DNA of 64,000 nt, from NCBI GenBank assembly GCA_903849645.1, contig CAINJJ010000034.1, positions 1 through 64,000 on the forward strand, read 5' to 3'. A program made the position numbers and the translations under genes. The notes beneath the pieces were generated by a model. The model had not been told where the DNA came from. It was given only the letters and a program-made list of their open reading frames with translations, and did no database searches. Below are positions 7,581 to 16,036 of the stretch, piece after piece. The stretch comes from an uncultured Acidobacteriaceae bacterium. GTDB taxonomy: Bacteria > Acidobacteriota > Terriglobia > Terriglobales > Acidobacteriaceae. Positions within the stretch are counted from its first letter, which is position 1; each line of letters starts with the position of its first letter.

Positions 7581-10094
7581 TCATGAGTACCACAGGATTT
7601 GCGCCGACTCCAGGGGAACGAACGCATCGGGATGAAATGGGATGACTCTGGGTGTGAAGTTGGCAGCCGGCCTGTCAGCGCTAACCGCCGCCGAGTAATG
7701 CCAGGCGCTTTCACCAACAAGCGGTTCTCCACGAACCATGACATGGCGAGTCGGCTCGCAGCCGTTCAGACCATCGGCGAACAGTTCTACCTCGACAGCA
7801 TCGGGATTCAGTTCGTCCAGGTAGACTTGCACTTGAAAACGATGCTCTTCGCCCTTGGTGATCACCTGCACTGTGCCGAAACGCAACTTGGGCCAATGAT
7901 CGGCGACATGGCGGCGCCAGTTCAGGAGACTGTCGGCTATCTTGTGTCCATTCAAGCTGCGCCGAAGAAACGCCGCTGCCAGTGGAACATAGTGTTTCTC
8001 GGTGTACTCCCGCACACATCGTGTCGCGGAGAATGCAGGGGTCAGGCGAGCCATGCTTTCGCGCATGCGATTGATCCACGCCAGGGGTACACCGGCATCG
8101 TCGCGGTTGTAGAATTCCGGGATCACCTGCTGTTCCAACGATGTATAGAGCTGTTCTGCTTCTGCGGCGTCCCAGGCGGGATCGTCGCCGTGCTCCCGTC
8201 CGTCGCCCAGCGCCCATCCCACGTCTGGTGTGTACGCTTCTGCCCACCAGCCATCCAATTCGGAAAGGTTCAGGCCGCCATTCACCAGAACCTTCATTCC
8301 GCTCGTTCCGCACGCCTCCCAGGGACGCCGCGGCGTGTTGAGCCAAACGTCGACGCCCTGCACCAGGTGCTCCGACAGGCGCATGTCGTAGTCACTTAAG
8401 AAGACTACCTGCGATCGTGCCGGTGTGTGGCGAATGAACTCGATCCATTGCCGGATCATCTCTTGCCCTTGGGCGTCCTGTGGATGCGCCTTGCCTGCAA
8501 TCACAAGCTGTACAGGTCGTGTCCGATTGGTAAGAATCGCCAGCAAGCGATCGGGATTGTGCAGCAGCAAGTTCGGTCTTTTGTACGTTGCGAAACGCCG
8601 CGCAAATCCGAGGGTCAGCGTATCCGGCTCAAAGATCCGCTCGATCTCTTCAATCTCCTCAGCGGTTGCACCGTGTCCGGCAACCTGGCGGGACAACCGT
8701 TTGCGTATGAATTCGACTAATGATTTGCGGGACGCCGCGCGCATCTGCCACAGGTGCGCATCAGGTACGCGCCGGATGTCCTCTTCGAGTTTCTTCAGAT
8801 CGCTGTCCCATCGCTGTTGGCCACATGCTTCAGTCCACAGATTGTCGGCCTCGGTCGAGTCCCAGATGGGAACGTGAACGCCATTTGTGATGTGGGTTAT
8901 TGGCACCTCCGCCTCAGGCCAACGCGGGAAAATGTTCTGGAAGATGCGCCGGCTCACGCTGCCATGCAGACGGCTCACCCCATTCACAGAGCCGCTGCCA
9001 CGCATTGCCAGGAGCGCCATGCTGAATGGCTCGGACGCTTCTTCCGGATTCTGCTGGCCCAGCGCCAAAAAATCCGACATCGGAATATGCAACGCATCTT
9101 GCGCATAGTACCTGAAGTGCTGCTCAACCAGTTCGGGAGAAAACCGGTCAAAGCCTGCCTCTACCGGAGTGTGTGTTGTGAAGAGATTGCCGGCCCGAGT
9201 TACAGTGAGAGCAGCATCGAAGGACACCTGCGCCTCCTCCATATAGTCCCGCGCTCGCTCCAGGACTGCAAAAGCCGCGTGGCCTTCATTGAGATGGCAG
9301 ACCTCGGGTCGGATTCCCAACTCACGGAGCAAGCGCCATCCACCGATTCCCAAAACTTGTTCCTGACTGATGCGAAGTTCGGCTCCGCCTCCATAAAGCT
9401 CACTCGTGATGCCCCGGTACTCCGGCAAGTTTGCCGGATCGTTCGTGTCCAGCAAATAGAGTTTTGCCCGGCCGGCTTCTACCTCCCAGGCGCGGACCCA
9501 AACCCGAAACCCTGGCAGTTGGAGTGCGATACGCAGCCATTCTCCGTTGGCCTGGCGTACGGGCCGGATGGGCAGTTGCCCCGGATCGTTAAATGGATAC
9601 AAAGCCTGCTGCCGGCCTTCTGCATCGAGGCGCTGCCGAAAGTAGCCAACCTGGTACAGGAGGCCAACACCAATGACCGGCACGCCCAAGTCGCTGGCAG
9701 CCTTGAGTTGATCGCCAGCGACGTTCCCGAGACCGCCGGAGTAGATCGGGAGTGCGTCGCTCAGCATGAATTCCATGCTGAAGTAGGCGACCTGAGTGAA
9801 TGGAGGATTGCTATATGTTCGCTGGAACCAACTGGAAGCCTGTTCGCGGCGCTTCCGCCTCTGAGCAATTTCGTCCAACGCTTTCTGAAACTGTGCGTCC
9901 GATGCCAAGGCTTTAAGCTTATCCTGGGACACGGTCTTGAGCATGGCCCACGGATTTCGAGTCTGGTCCCATAATTCCGGGTCAAGCTGGCTCCACAATT
10001 CGTCCGCAGCATGATTCCATGACCATCTCATGTTGAGCGCAATCTCCGTTAAAGTACTCATCACGGAGTTGTCGGGGGAAAAGCCTGGCTTCAT
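7581..10094 (-). CDS. glgP: Alpha-glucan phosphorylase (GT35 family)
   Basis: An 837-residue protein of the shorter bacterial/archaeal alpha-glucan phosphorylase group. It opens with the DUF3417-like segment (LTEIALNMRWSWNHAADELW, residues about 15-34), followed by YFSMEFMLSDALPIYSGGLG. HITNGVHVPIW and FARRFATYKRPNLLLHN lie mid-protein. The pyridoxal-phosphate lysine is in EACGTSGMKVLVNGGLN, with SELDGWWAEAY after it. It would release glucose-1-phosphate from glycogen or maltodextrin in the cytoplasm. The C-terminal ~100 residues form the beta-rich tail usual for this subgroup. It stands alone; other glycogen genes are not in the window. Confidence 0.9.
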   Translation of the reverse strand: MKPGFSPDNSVMSTLTEIALNMRWSWNHAADELWSQLDPELWDQTRNPWAMLKTVSQDKLKALASDAQFQKALDEIAQRRKRREQASSWFQRTYSNPPFTQVAYFSMEFMLSDALPIYSGGLGNVAGDQLKAASDLGVPVIGVGLLYQVGYFRQRLDAEGRQQALYPFNDPGQLPIRPVRQANGEWLRIALQLPGFRVWVRAWEVEAGRAKLYLLDTNDPANLPEYRGITSELYGGGAELRISQEQVLGIGGWRLLRELGIRPEVCHLNEGHAAFAVLERARDYMEEAQVSFDAALTVTRAGNLFTTHTPVEAGFDRFSPELVEQHFRYYAQDALHIPMSDFLALGQQNPEEASEPFSMALLAMRGSGSVNGVSRLHGSVSRRIFQNIFPRWPEAEVPITHITNGVHVPIWDSTEADNLWTEACGQQRWDSDLKKLEEDIRRVPDAHLWQMRAASRKSLVEFIRKRLSRQVAGHGATAEEIEEIERIFEPDTLTLGFARRFATYKRPNLLLHNPDRLLAILTNRTRPVQLVIAGKAHPQDAQGQEMIRQWIEFIRHTPARSQVVFLSDYDMRLSEHLVQGVDVWLNTPRRPWEACGTSGMKVLVNGGLNLSELDGWWAEAYTPDVGWALGDGREHGDDPAWDAAEAEQLYTSLEQQVIPEFYNRDDAGVPLAWINRMRESMARLTPAFSATRCVREYTEKHYVPLAAAFLRRSLNGHKIADSLLNWRRHVADHWPKLRFGTVQVITKGEEHRFQVQVYLDELNPDAVEVELFADGLNGCEPTRHVMVRGEPLVGESAWHYSAAVSADRPAANFTPRVIPFHPDAFVPLESAQILWYS

Positions 10095-10283
10095 TTCGAG
10101 CTCCGGTCGGTTTCAGGGTTGCGAAGGAGTGTGCATCTCCGCTTTCTATTGATGCATCTGGCGAGGATTGGTCGTATCTCCAAGAATAAAAAAAGTTATC
10201 GTGCAACATAACAAGTGATTGCACGGCACACAACATCGCGCCCGAACCGGAGTCTATAGTGTGTTAGCCTCTTTCCGCACAGT

Positions 10284-10760
10284 TTGAAGGGACATTTCCA
10301 TAAAGTGTCAGCTTGGAACTCAATTACGAATGTTTCCAGAATATTGCCGGGGACCACCCTCAAAATCAGAACCGGAGCGAAGACGCAATATCCATCGTGG
10401 AGACAGATACTTAGGCCCTATGCCATCGGATTCATCGGCCTTTCGTTTGCGGTCGTGCTGTGGGGGCTTGGCTACAAGCTATCCCTTTATTACCGCAATG
10501 CATTTCCACACGTGCGGATACCGGTGGCGAGACTATGGATTGAGTCGCGCAACTCCTCAGTATTGATGGTTTCAAGACTCAAGACGAAACCGCACCTTGT
10601 TTTCGATTCACAAGTCGCCCCCTCCTCGACGATTCAGCGGCATCCCAGCCTCAACTTTGCAGTTGGCGTGGTTCCCCTAGTCCGTTGGTGCCGCCCTCCA
10701 TATTTCAATTGTCCGATCCCATTCCGCTCCCCTCCTCCACTTCGCCTCTTGTTTGGATAG
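10284..10760 (+). CDS. Small hypothetical membrane protein
   Basis: About 158 residues with one clear transmembrane helix (AIGFIGLSFAVVLWGLGYKL, residues about 48-67) followed by YYRNAFPHVRIPVARLWIES. The helix plus this short motif resembles small uncharacterised proteins of Acidobacteria, which is why I keep it. The start is weak: TTG at 10284, or GTG at 10305. The Pro/Arg-rich C-terminus is poorly protein-like, so the last third could be readthrough of noncoding sequence. Function unknown. Confidence 0.45.
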   Translation: MKGHFHKVSAWNSITNVSRILPGTTLKIRTGAKTQYPSWRQILRPYAIGFIGLSFAVVLWGLGYKLSLYYRNAFPHVRIPVARLWIESRNSSVLMVSRLKTKPHLVFDSQVAPSSTIQRHPSLNFAVGVVPLVRWCRPPYFNCPIPFRSPPPLRLLFG

Positions 10761-10851
10761 TTGACACAGCGGCTTTATGTCGGATTTGGCGCGTTTGCCG
10801 CGTGTTCAAACGACTCGCATCCAAAACCTTTTCTATGTGGAGAAACATCCC

Positions 10852-11346
10852 ATGACCTTCATCTGGTTTCTATTTGCATTGGTTCTAGCAGCTCCGGCGT
10901 ACGCCGTTTGGCTAATTCAACGATTTGGAAAGCATGAACTCCGTGACCGCACACTGATTGTTCCCCAACCTCCCGCCCCCCTTGAAATAGTCCCTGAGAC
11001 CAAGTCACATCCAGTCCCGAGGATGCAAGTGAATCAAGCTCGGGAGGTGCAATGGATATCGATCAGCCAGTTTATGACGGTCGTCAAAGAGTGCAAAGAT
11101 ATCATCGTGGTCGATCTCAGAGTGGATGAGCAAAGGATGGTATCTCCAATTCCTGCCGCGTTCGTGCTTCCCGTTATGTCGGATGAGTTGGATAGCGTAT
11201 TAGGGTGGCTACCGGCTGACAGAAGCGTCGCGTTTTGCGGTGCTTCCAAACTCAGTATCATCACGATCGTGACGAGTCCTTGCATGGAGGGCTTGGCGCC
11301 TCTCTACCTCCTGGAAAGCGATCTTCGCTTCGAGGAGGTTGCATGA
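10852..11346 (+). CDS. Rhodanese-like protein, copy 1 of tandem cassette
   Basis: 164 residues starting at an ATG preceded by GTGGAGAAAC. An N-terminal transmembrane helix (TFIWFLFALVLAAPAYAVWL) anchors a domain with the rhodanese layout: WISISQFMTVVKECKDIIVV, then DLR in the position of the rhodanese D-x-R strand, and VAFCGASKLSI where the active-site cysteine loop is expected. A SPCMEGLAPLYLLE ending resembles the C-terminal strand of rhodaneses. The CxxxxR active-site loop is not canonical, so sulfur transfer is uncertain. The stop overlaps the next start (ATGA at 11343-11346), implying translational coupling. It is paralogous to the gene at 12005. Confidence 0.6.
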   Translation: MTFIWFLFALVLAAPAYAVWLIQRFGKHELRDRTLIVPQPPAPLEIVPETKSHPVPRMQVNQAREVQWISISQFMTVVKECKDIIVVDLRVDEQRMVSPIPAAFVLPVMSDELDSVLGWLPADRSVAFCGASKLSIITIVTSPCMEGLAPLYLLESDLRFEEVA

Positions 11347-11804
11347 ACAGGCTCTGCAATGTCGCTTCAAGGACAATCGAAAGCGGAGACGAGATTCTGG
11401 ACCAGCGGGATGCTAAGAAGGCAAAGGCGATCCATGTGCTTTTCGTGGGCTCAGTGGATTTCGGCAGCCTGGTCCACGATGCACTACTCGACGGACCGAA
11501 GTACCGGCTTTCGATTGCACCGGATTACCGGGCATTATGGGTGACCCCGAAGGGGGAACCCATTCATTTGGTAATCCTACACAACTCACTTTCCTCGTCC
11601 GAACTTGAGGATGCCACACGGCTCGTTCGCAAGCAGTGGCCTCATTCCAGAATTCTTTTGATCCGTGCGAACGAAGGCTCGCTTGATGATGCCTTGTACG
11701 ATGATCGCGTGGCGCCCACGGTAACCTCCGAAATTCTACTCCAGAAATTCGAGCGGCTTACGCGAGAGTGGCATGACTGGAGCACTGGAGATACTGAGCC
11801 ATAG
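11343..11804 (+). CDS. Degenerate receiver-like protein, copy 1 of tandem cassette
   Basis: 153 residues. After a variable N-terminus, IHVLFVGSVDFGSLVHDALL resembles the first beta-alpha unit of a CheY-like receiver. IHLVILHNSLSSSELEDATR sits where the phospho-acceptor strand is expected but has His-Asn instead of Asp, and WPHSRILLIRANE matches strand 4. It is therefore likely a non-phosphorylated pseudo-receiver. It is coupled by a 4-base overlap to the rhodanese-like gene, and the same pair recurs 660 bp downstream. Function unknown; the receiver comparison is inference from pattern. Confidence 0.55.
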   Translation: MNRLCNVASRTIESGDEILDQRDAKKAKAIHVLFVGSVDFGSLVHDALLDGPKYRLSIAPDYRALWVTPKGEPIHLVILHNSLSSSELEDATRLVRKQWPHSRILLIRANEGSLDDALYDDRVAPTVTSEILLQKFERLTREWHDWSTGDTEP

Positions 11805-12004
11805 CATTTGCATTCCAGGCGTGATACCGCTATTTGGTTCACTGTGCGAGAGGAACGAGAGACCGGCGTTTCCTTCAACTGCGACGTCGATATTGCTAGC
11901 CATGCGACGGATAACGATCCAGTGCAGCGTTGTAGCTAAATCGGGTGTAGCACCCGCCGGATTCACTGTAGGCCAAAGAGTCTTTCTCTGGGGAGGAGCA
12001 CAAA

Positions 12005-12475
12005 ATGCACTCTATATTGATTCTGCTTGGAATGCTTCTAGCAGCTCCAATGTATTCGATATGGCGAATCAGACGTCCAGTCGGGCGCGACCTCAGCGAC
12101 ATCATGCCTTCGCTTCCACATCGGCCAACTCTCCGTGGAGTCGAAACCGAACCTGCTGGCGTACAAAGCCGGGTGATGAGATGGATCTCACTCGGCGAAT
12201 TCATGACCGCTCTTGCAAACGACAGAGATATGCTCTTGATTGATCTCAGGCCGAACGCCCTGGAGGTTCCATTTCCGGTTTCTAACGCAACCATACTTCC
12301 CGTCACTCGAGACGAGTTGGTCAGGGCCTTGGAGAGTATTCCCGCGAACAAGGGCGTGGCATTCTGTGGCACTTCCAATATCTCCATCTTCTTGATCGCG
12401 ACAAGCCCCTGCATGGAAGGGTCAGCGCCTCTTTATGTTCTGGAAGACGATGTAGAACTCGCGGAGGTTTTATGA
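12005..12475 (+). CDS. Rhodanese-like protein, copy 2 of tandem cassette
   Basis: 156 residues, preceded by a strong GGGGAGGAG site. An N-terminal transmembrane helix (ILILLGMLLAAPMYSIWRI) is followed by MRWISLGEFMTALANDRDML, LIDLR, and VAFCGTSNISI with the conserved Cys, ending SPCMEGSAPLYVLEDD. It aligns end to end with copy 1 (shared LAAP, WIS, FCG, SPCMEG and APLY motifs), so the two arose by duplication. Its stop overlaps the next start by four bases (12472-12475). Enzymatic rhodanese activity is doubtful because the active-site loop lacks the usual C-x4-R. Confidence 0.6.
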   Translation: MHSILILLGMLLAAPMYSIWRIRRPVGRDLSDIMPSLPHRPTLRGVETEPAGVQSRVMRWISLGEFMTALANDRDMLLIDLRPNALEVPFPVSNATILPVTRDELVRALESIPANKGVAFCGTSNISIFLIATSPCMEGSAPLYVLEDDVELAEVL

Positions 12476-12933
12476 ACAGGCTTTGCGTTGTTCCCGATCA
12501 TCTATCCGCAAACGTGATCGAAGATCCGGACCGGAACTCTTCCCGCGCTGCAAACCCGGTCCACGTGCTCTCAGTTGGTCCAGTGGATTGCGGGAGCGCA
12601 GTGCATGATGCGCTCCTCGGCGGGCCTCACTTTCGTCTCAGCATAGCGACGGATATTGGTGCGTTATGGATGATTCCGAAGCAAGAATCCGTTCATTTGG
12701 TGATCCTGCATCACACGCTCTCTTCCTTTGAAGTTGAGGACGGGAGATGGTTTGTTCACGAGTGGTGGCCAAAAGCCATAATCATGGTCATCCGATCGGA
12801 TGCGGGTTTACTTCATGTTGCCCAGTATAACGATGAGGCTGCACGTTCCGACTCCTCGGAAATCCTACTTCGAACAATTGAGCGGCTTGGCGGAACATGG
12901 CATCGGTGGGCGTCCGCAGATGCGACTCTTTAG
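12472..12933 (+). CDS. Degenerate receiver-like protein, copy 2 of tandem cassette
   Basis: 153 residues, paralogous to the protein at 11343: both begin MNRLC, share VHDALL, VHLVILHHTLSS/IHLVILHNSLSS, and the SEILL segment before the end. The receiver-like fold is suggested by VHVLSVGPVDCGSAVHDALL and the ILHHTLSS strand, which lacks an acceptor Asp. Translation is coupled to the preceding membrane-anchored rhodanese-like protein, so the two products probably act together at the membrane. Their partner or signal is unknown. Confidence 0.55.
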   Translation: MNRLCVVPDHLSANVIEDPDRNSSRAANPVHVLSVGPVDCGSAVHDALLGGPHFRLSIATDIGALWMIPKQESVHLVILHHTLSSFEVEDGRWFVHEWWPKAIIMVIRSDAGLLHVAQYNDEAARSDSSEILLRTIERLGGTWHRWASADATL

Positions 12934-13311
12934 CGAGGGAATTTTAGAATTAGAATTAGCCGCGCCCAGAACTGCTGAGCGCTATACCTCGCCGACGACA
13001 GATGACCCTCCGTTTCGAAGCGACCTAATAGACTGCCACTTCCTTCGGAAACGGGGCAGCGCGCGTGCCAATTGTAGATTGTCTCAACCGAGGGGTTCAC
13101 ACCAGTCGTCGGAGTTGCGAAGCTCAGGGCTAGTTTGGCCCAGATGCATGAGGTGCGCTACCGGGTACTGTGTGGAGTGCTCGAAGTGATCGCCGCACTG
13201 ATTCCGAACGGGCGGCAATGCTGAGACGATAGTGAACTGCGACACCGACGGACTGCGTATGCGGCAAGGTCGCCATGGAATGGAGATGCGAAGCAGGGTA
13301 AAAGTTCGTGG
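12934..13311. other. Intergenic, no gene seen
   Basis: No open frame with recognisable features. It separates the plus-strand cassette from the minus-strand small gene; I see no clear terminator hairpin with a T-run. Confidence 0.35.
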
Positions 13312-13779
13312 TCAGGACTTACCCGTGCTCCGATCCCGTTTGGACTGCTGAAGGCCACTACGCAGTTCCTCAATGCAGCGCGGGAAATCGAGGGGAGGAT
13401 CGCCTCTCAGCGTAGCGAGCAGATCGGCGGAAATCAGGCGAACTTCACCGTCTTCGAAGTCGTAGTAGGGAACTTCCACGCCGAGTTGCTCGATGAAACC
13501 AAACTTTCTTGAGCGCCGAAGGTAAAGCTCAAGTTCATCCACGGGGTACATGATCCGACCGTCGATCGCTTCGATGGTCTTGCGAAAGGGAGCGCTGAAG
13601 GCCAGACTTATATCGCGCCAAAGGCTCACGGCTCGTTTGCGTAGGCGGCTTGAGAGCGAAGGCCTTTTTCCGGTCAGGATCTCAGCCGCCTCATCCACGG
13701 TGATCATGGTATGGAGGTGCTCTAATCGAGCCATTGCGGCCGCGGCTTGAGCAGGGGTAATCTTGGGAATTCCTCGCAT
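13312..13779 (-). CDS. Small DNA-binding/excisionase-like protein, uncertain
   Basis: 155 residues with a strong ribosome binding site (AGGGGAGGAG directly before the ATG). Residues about 25-90 read TMITVDEAAEILTGKRPS, then IEAIDGRIMYPVDELELYLR. That pattern (VDEAAEILT ... GRIMYPVDELELYL) matches the winged-helix layout of MerR-like excisionase/helix-turn-helix proteins, where the last segment is the wing followed by a helix. The C-terminal third is charged and of no known family. It sits about 210 bp left of the first tRNA-Asp half and points away from it, so it may belong to the mobile region. Its function is inference. Confidence 0.5.
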   Translation of the reverse strand: MRGIPKITPAQAAAAMARLEHLHTMITVDEAAEILTGKRPSLSSRLRKRAVSLWRDISLAFSAPFRKTIEAIDGRIMYPVDELELYLRRSRKFGFIEQLGVEVPYYDFEDGEVRLISADLLATLRGDPPLDFPRCIEELRSGLQQSKRDRSTGKS

Positions 13780-13887
13780 CTCCTCCCCTTAGATGCTCGC
13801 ATCTCGCCATCTGGCCGGCAATGCGGGTTCGCATTCATCCGTGGTCTGAGGCCGCGATTATAGGGTCTTGCCAGATCCTCAATTCCG

Positions 13888-13907
13888 ATCCACAATCCGA
13901 TCCACAA
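13888..13907. repeat. Paired ATCCACA motif, possible integrase arm site (left copy)
   Basis: ATCCACAATCCGATCCACAA contains two ATCCACA units 12 bp apart. An identical 20-mer lies at 25819-25838, one base past the recombinase stop codon. The left copy is outside (left of) the first tRNA-Asp half and the right copy outside (right of) the second, which suggests arm-type sites of a recombinase acting on the flanking elements rather than on the segment between them. Confidence 0.5.
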
Positions 13908-13989
13908 AAAGCTCGGTCTTATACGACTTCGGTGGTTTTAGGCGTTCCCCACGGGTTTGTAAGTCGTTGAAAAACCTCAAAGCGGAGCG

Positions 13990-14034
13990 CTGTCACGGCA
14001 GAGGTCGCGGGTTCGAGCCCCGTCGTCCCCGCCA
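13990..14034 (+). repeat. tRNA-Asp(GUC) 3' half, attachment-site copy 1
   Basis: A 45-bp sequence identical to 25731-25775. It begins at the anticodon loop (CTGTCAC, anticodon GTC at 13992-13994) and continues through GGCAG, variable loop AGGTC, T-stem/loop (14007-14023, loop TTCGAGC), acceptor strand CGTCCCC, discriminator G and CCA. The upstream 40 bases cannot form the D-arm or GGGGACG acceptor strand, so this is not a working tRNA. Such 3' halves are duplicated when integrative elements insert at tRNA genes. The intact tRNA-Asp should lie to the left, outside the window. Confidence 0.85.
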
Positions 14035-14063
14035 GATTCCAAAGGACTTAGGTCCGATCTGGC
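14031..14063 (+). terminator. Hairpin right after tRNA half, copy 1
   Basis: GCCAGAT (14031-14037) pairs with ATCTGGC (14057-14063); the interior contains CAAAGGACTTA and an inner GGAC/GTCC stem. There is no T-run after it. The second tRNA half is followed by a hairpin with a different stem and the same CAAAGGACTTA inside. It may be a terminator/processing structure of the tRNA or part of the recombination site. Confidence 0.4.
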
Positions 14064-14073
14064 ATGTGGCATC

Positions 14074-14092
14074 AAGGTACATAAAGGTACAA
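14074..14092. repeat. Paired AAGGTAC motif, possible arm site (left inner end)
   Basis: AAGGTAC occurs at 14074-14080 and 14084-14090, ten bp apart. The 12-mer ATAAAGGTACAA at 14081-14092 recurs exactly at 25615-25626, near the other end of the segment between the two tRNA halves. The position just inside both ends is what arm-type integrase sites would show. Confidence 0.5.
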
Positions 14093-14273
14093 CAACAAGA
14101 TCTGGCCTTCCGTTGGGTGGTGTTAAGGGCGGCGAGTTTTTTCGCTTCGGAGTCAGTTCCCAATCGGCGCTTCCCAGCCTTCGAGGAATGCTTTGTTCCT
14201 GCATTTTGGACCGGCTCAGATGTGATGGGCTAGTATTGCTATCCAGAAGTGGCATCACAAGAGAGATGCATCC

Positions 14274-14786
14274 GTGGATACGCAGAGCGCGCGTGAAGAG
14301 ACGATTCGGGCTTACCAGTCGCATGCTGGAGTGCTTCTGGCCTATGCGCATCGGCTCACCCGGGACGATGCTCTGGCCCAGGATGCAGTTCAAGAGACCT
14401 ATTTGAGGCTGTTCCTGGCCTTAATGCAGGGTGAGGAAATCCAACACGCCAGAGCCTGGCTTCACCGAGTGGCCCATAATTACGTCTGTGATGCGCTCCG
14501 CTCGGCGACGGTTCGAACTGCTGTCCCACTGGAGGATGCTGCAGAAGACACGCTTCGCGACGAGCGGGACATGCCGGGAATGAACAGGGCGACGGATTGG
14601 ATTGAAGCTGCGAAACTTGCACTGGCGCCGCGCGAGTGGCAGTGCGTGCAATTGCGCGCTGAAGGCTTTGACTATTCGGAGATCGCAACGGAGTTGGAGA
14701 TTCGTCCGGGCACTGTAGGAAGCCTTTTGCACCGGGCTGCAGAGAAGCTGCGCATTCGGCTACAGAAGAAAGAGAGGCCGGCATGA
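14274..14786 (+). CDS. ECF-like RNA polymerase sigma factor
   Basis: 170 residues from a GTG start (the nearby ATG at 14266 is out of frame). Region 2 covers about residues 10-75 (YQSHAGVLLAYAHRLTRDDA, QDAVQETYLRLFLALM, ARAWLHRVAHNYVCDALRS). Region 4 is near residues 115-160 (LAPREWQCVQLRAEGFDYSE, IATELEIRPGTVGSLLHRAA). It is the first gene inside the segment bounded by the tRNA-Asp halves and overlaps the next gene by four bases. It may control the carbohydrate genes downstream; that link is inference. Confidence 0.85.
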   Translation: MDTQSAREETIRAYQSHAGVLLAYAHRLTRDDALAQDAVQETYLRLFLALMQGEEIQHARAWLHRVAHNYVCDALRSATVRTAVPLEDAAEDTLRDERDMPGMNRATDWIEAAKLALAPREWQCVQLRAEGFDYSEIATELEIRPGTVGSLLHRAAEKLRIRLQKKERPA

Positions 14787-15145
14787 ACATGCTCGGCATA
14801 TGGCTCGCAAGGTTCCGGAGATCAAATCTTGCGCCTGCGCCCCTCAGCAATAGTCCTCTTGAGGCCGCGCCAGACTCCGGGCTCGATGACTTGAAGACGA
14901 GGCTGAATCATTGGAGCCAGTTTTGGAGTTCTGAGAAAGAGTCATCAACTCACAGCGAGGCCCAGCAATTGGTAGCGGAGCGGCTCGGCCGTTGGATGGA
15001 GCGCTGCTTTGGCCAGCATGTGCGGAGTTCGCTGCCTGGGGCCGCCAGCCAGATCTCCATGGCTTCTACCACACCCATTCTCACGGCATTTCTCGGCAGG
15101 CGGGCTACACGGGAGCTATCCCGAAGAATCTTGCAGGATATTTGA
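14783..15145 (+). CDS. Small partner protein of the sigma factor, unknown
   Basis: 120 residues, start overlapping the sigma stop (ATGA), so translation is coupled. No transmembrane helix, no zinc-binding His/Cys cluster and no known anti-sigma domain. The middle (LVAERLGRWMERCFGQH) is helical and amphipathic. Its position right after a sigma gene suggests a regulatory partner, but nothing in the sequence proves an anti-sigma role. Followed 9 bp later by a membrane protein gene, so the three likely form an operon. Confidence 0.6.
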   Translation: MNMLGIWLARFRRSNLAPAPLSNSPLEAAPDSGLDDLKTRLNHWSQFWSSEKESSTHSEAQQLVAERLGRWMERCFGQHVRSSLPGAASQISMASTTPILTAFLGRRATRELSRRILQDI

Positions 15146-15154
15146 AGAGAAATC

Positions 15155-16036
15155 ATGCCTCGACTGGTGCGTTTAATCTGGATTTTGCTCGCATTGCACC
15201 TCGCTTTGGGCATGATCGCCTATGGGCACTTTCTCGTGACAGGGCAGTATGTGGCGCTGGACTTGTATTTCTGGGCACTGGGGCCATTGTTCTTCCTGGT
15301 CATGACCTTGATGGAGTTCTGGCTGGCGATTGTCTGCCGCTCTTGGTTCGATTCCGACGAACCGATGCGGCTGGCATGGGGAATGATTGCCGGCGCTGCG
15401 CTTGCCCGGCTTGCAGGTGTACTGCTGCGCGCTGCTTCTGATGGCCATTTGCCGTGGGGAAACTGGCATCTGCTCAGCCGACCCTTCGGTGGGCTCTTCG
15501 CGAGTCTAAGCCAGCTGGCCATGGTTGTGGGTGGTCCGCTGTCGATGGCATTTCTGGCGGTTGGCCTTGGACGTGTGCTGGGGATTCAACGCAAGTTTCG
15601 TTTGGTTGGCGCGCTCACGCCTGGAGACAAGGCCCTTCTCTTCCTTGTCGTGGCATTTTCCGTAAGCCAGCTCTATATCAATGTCCCTCTTCTTTGGAAA
15701 CACCCTTCGCTTGGAACCATGCTCTTGTGGCTTAGCGATCCGCTTTTATCCCTGCTCCTTGTCGAGGGGATTCTGGTGCGCCGCTCTGTGATCCGGATGG
15801 GCCAGGGTTTGGTGGCAAAGTGCTGGGGCATGTTCGTTCTCGGGATTGTGGTCACGTCGGCGGGAGACGCAGCGATCTGGGCCAGCAGCCACGGCCTGCT
15901 GTCGGAGTCCATGACGGCCCTGAGCTGGTACATCTGGTTTGTGGCCGCGGCGGCATTTGCCAGTGCGCCTGCGTACCAGTTCGCGGCCATCTCACTGGCA
16001 AGGCGAGACTTAAGCCCCGTTGGGGCGAGGCGCTAG
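15155..16036 (+). CDS. Polytopic membrane protein, unknown
   Basis: 293 residues with about seven or eight hydrophobic helices, for example LIWILLALHLALGMIAYGHF, LDLYFWALGPLFFLVMTLME, LGRVLGIQRK after a Leu/Ala-rich helix, ALLFLVVAFSVSQLYI and AKCWGMFVLGIVVTSAGDAA. No catalytic motif recognised. It is the third gene of a sigma factor / small protein / membrane protein run, where a membrane protein could be the signal-sensing part. The C-terminus is cytoplasmic-type basic (LARRDLSPVGARR). Confidence 0.65.
   Translation: MPRLVRLIWILLALHLALGMIAYGHFLVTGQYVALDLYFWALGPLFFLVMTLMEFWLAIVCRSWFDSDEPMRLAWGMIAGAALARLAGVLLRAASDGHLPWGNWHLLSRPFGGLFASLSQLAMVVGGPLSMAFLAVGLGRVLGIQRKFRLVGALTPGDKALLFLVVAFSVSQLYINVPLLWKHPSLGTMLLWLSDPLLSLLLVEGILVRRSVIRMGQGLVAKCWGMFVLGIVVTSAGDAAIWASSHGLLSESMTALSWYIWFVAAAAFASAPAYQFAAISLARRDLSPVGARR

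Noticed and set aside
8754..9974. 406-codon open frame on the plus strand
   Set aside because: It lies opposite the glucan phosphorylase gene, which has clear catalytic motifs; the plus-strand frame has none.
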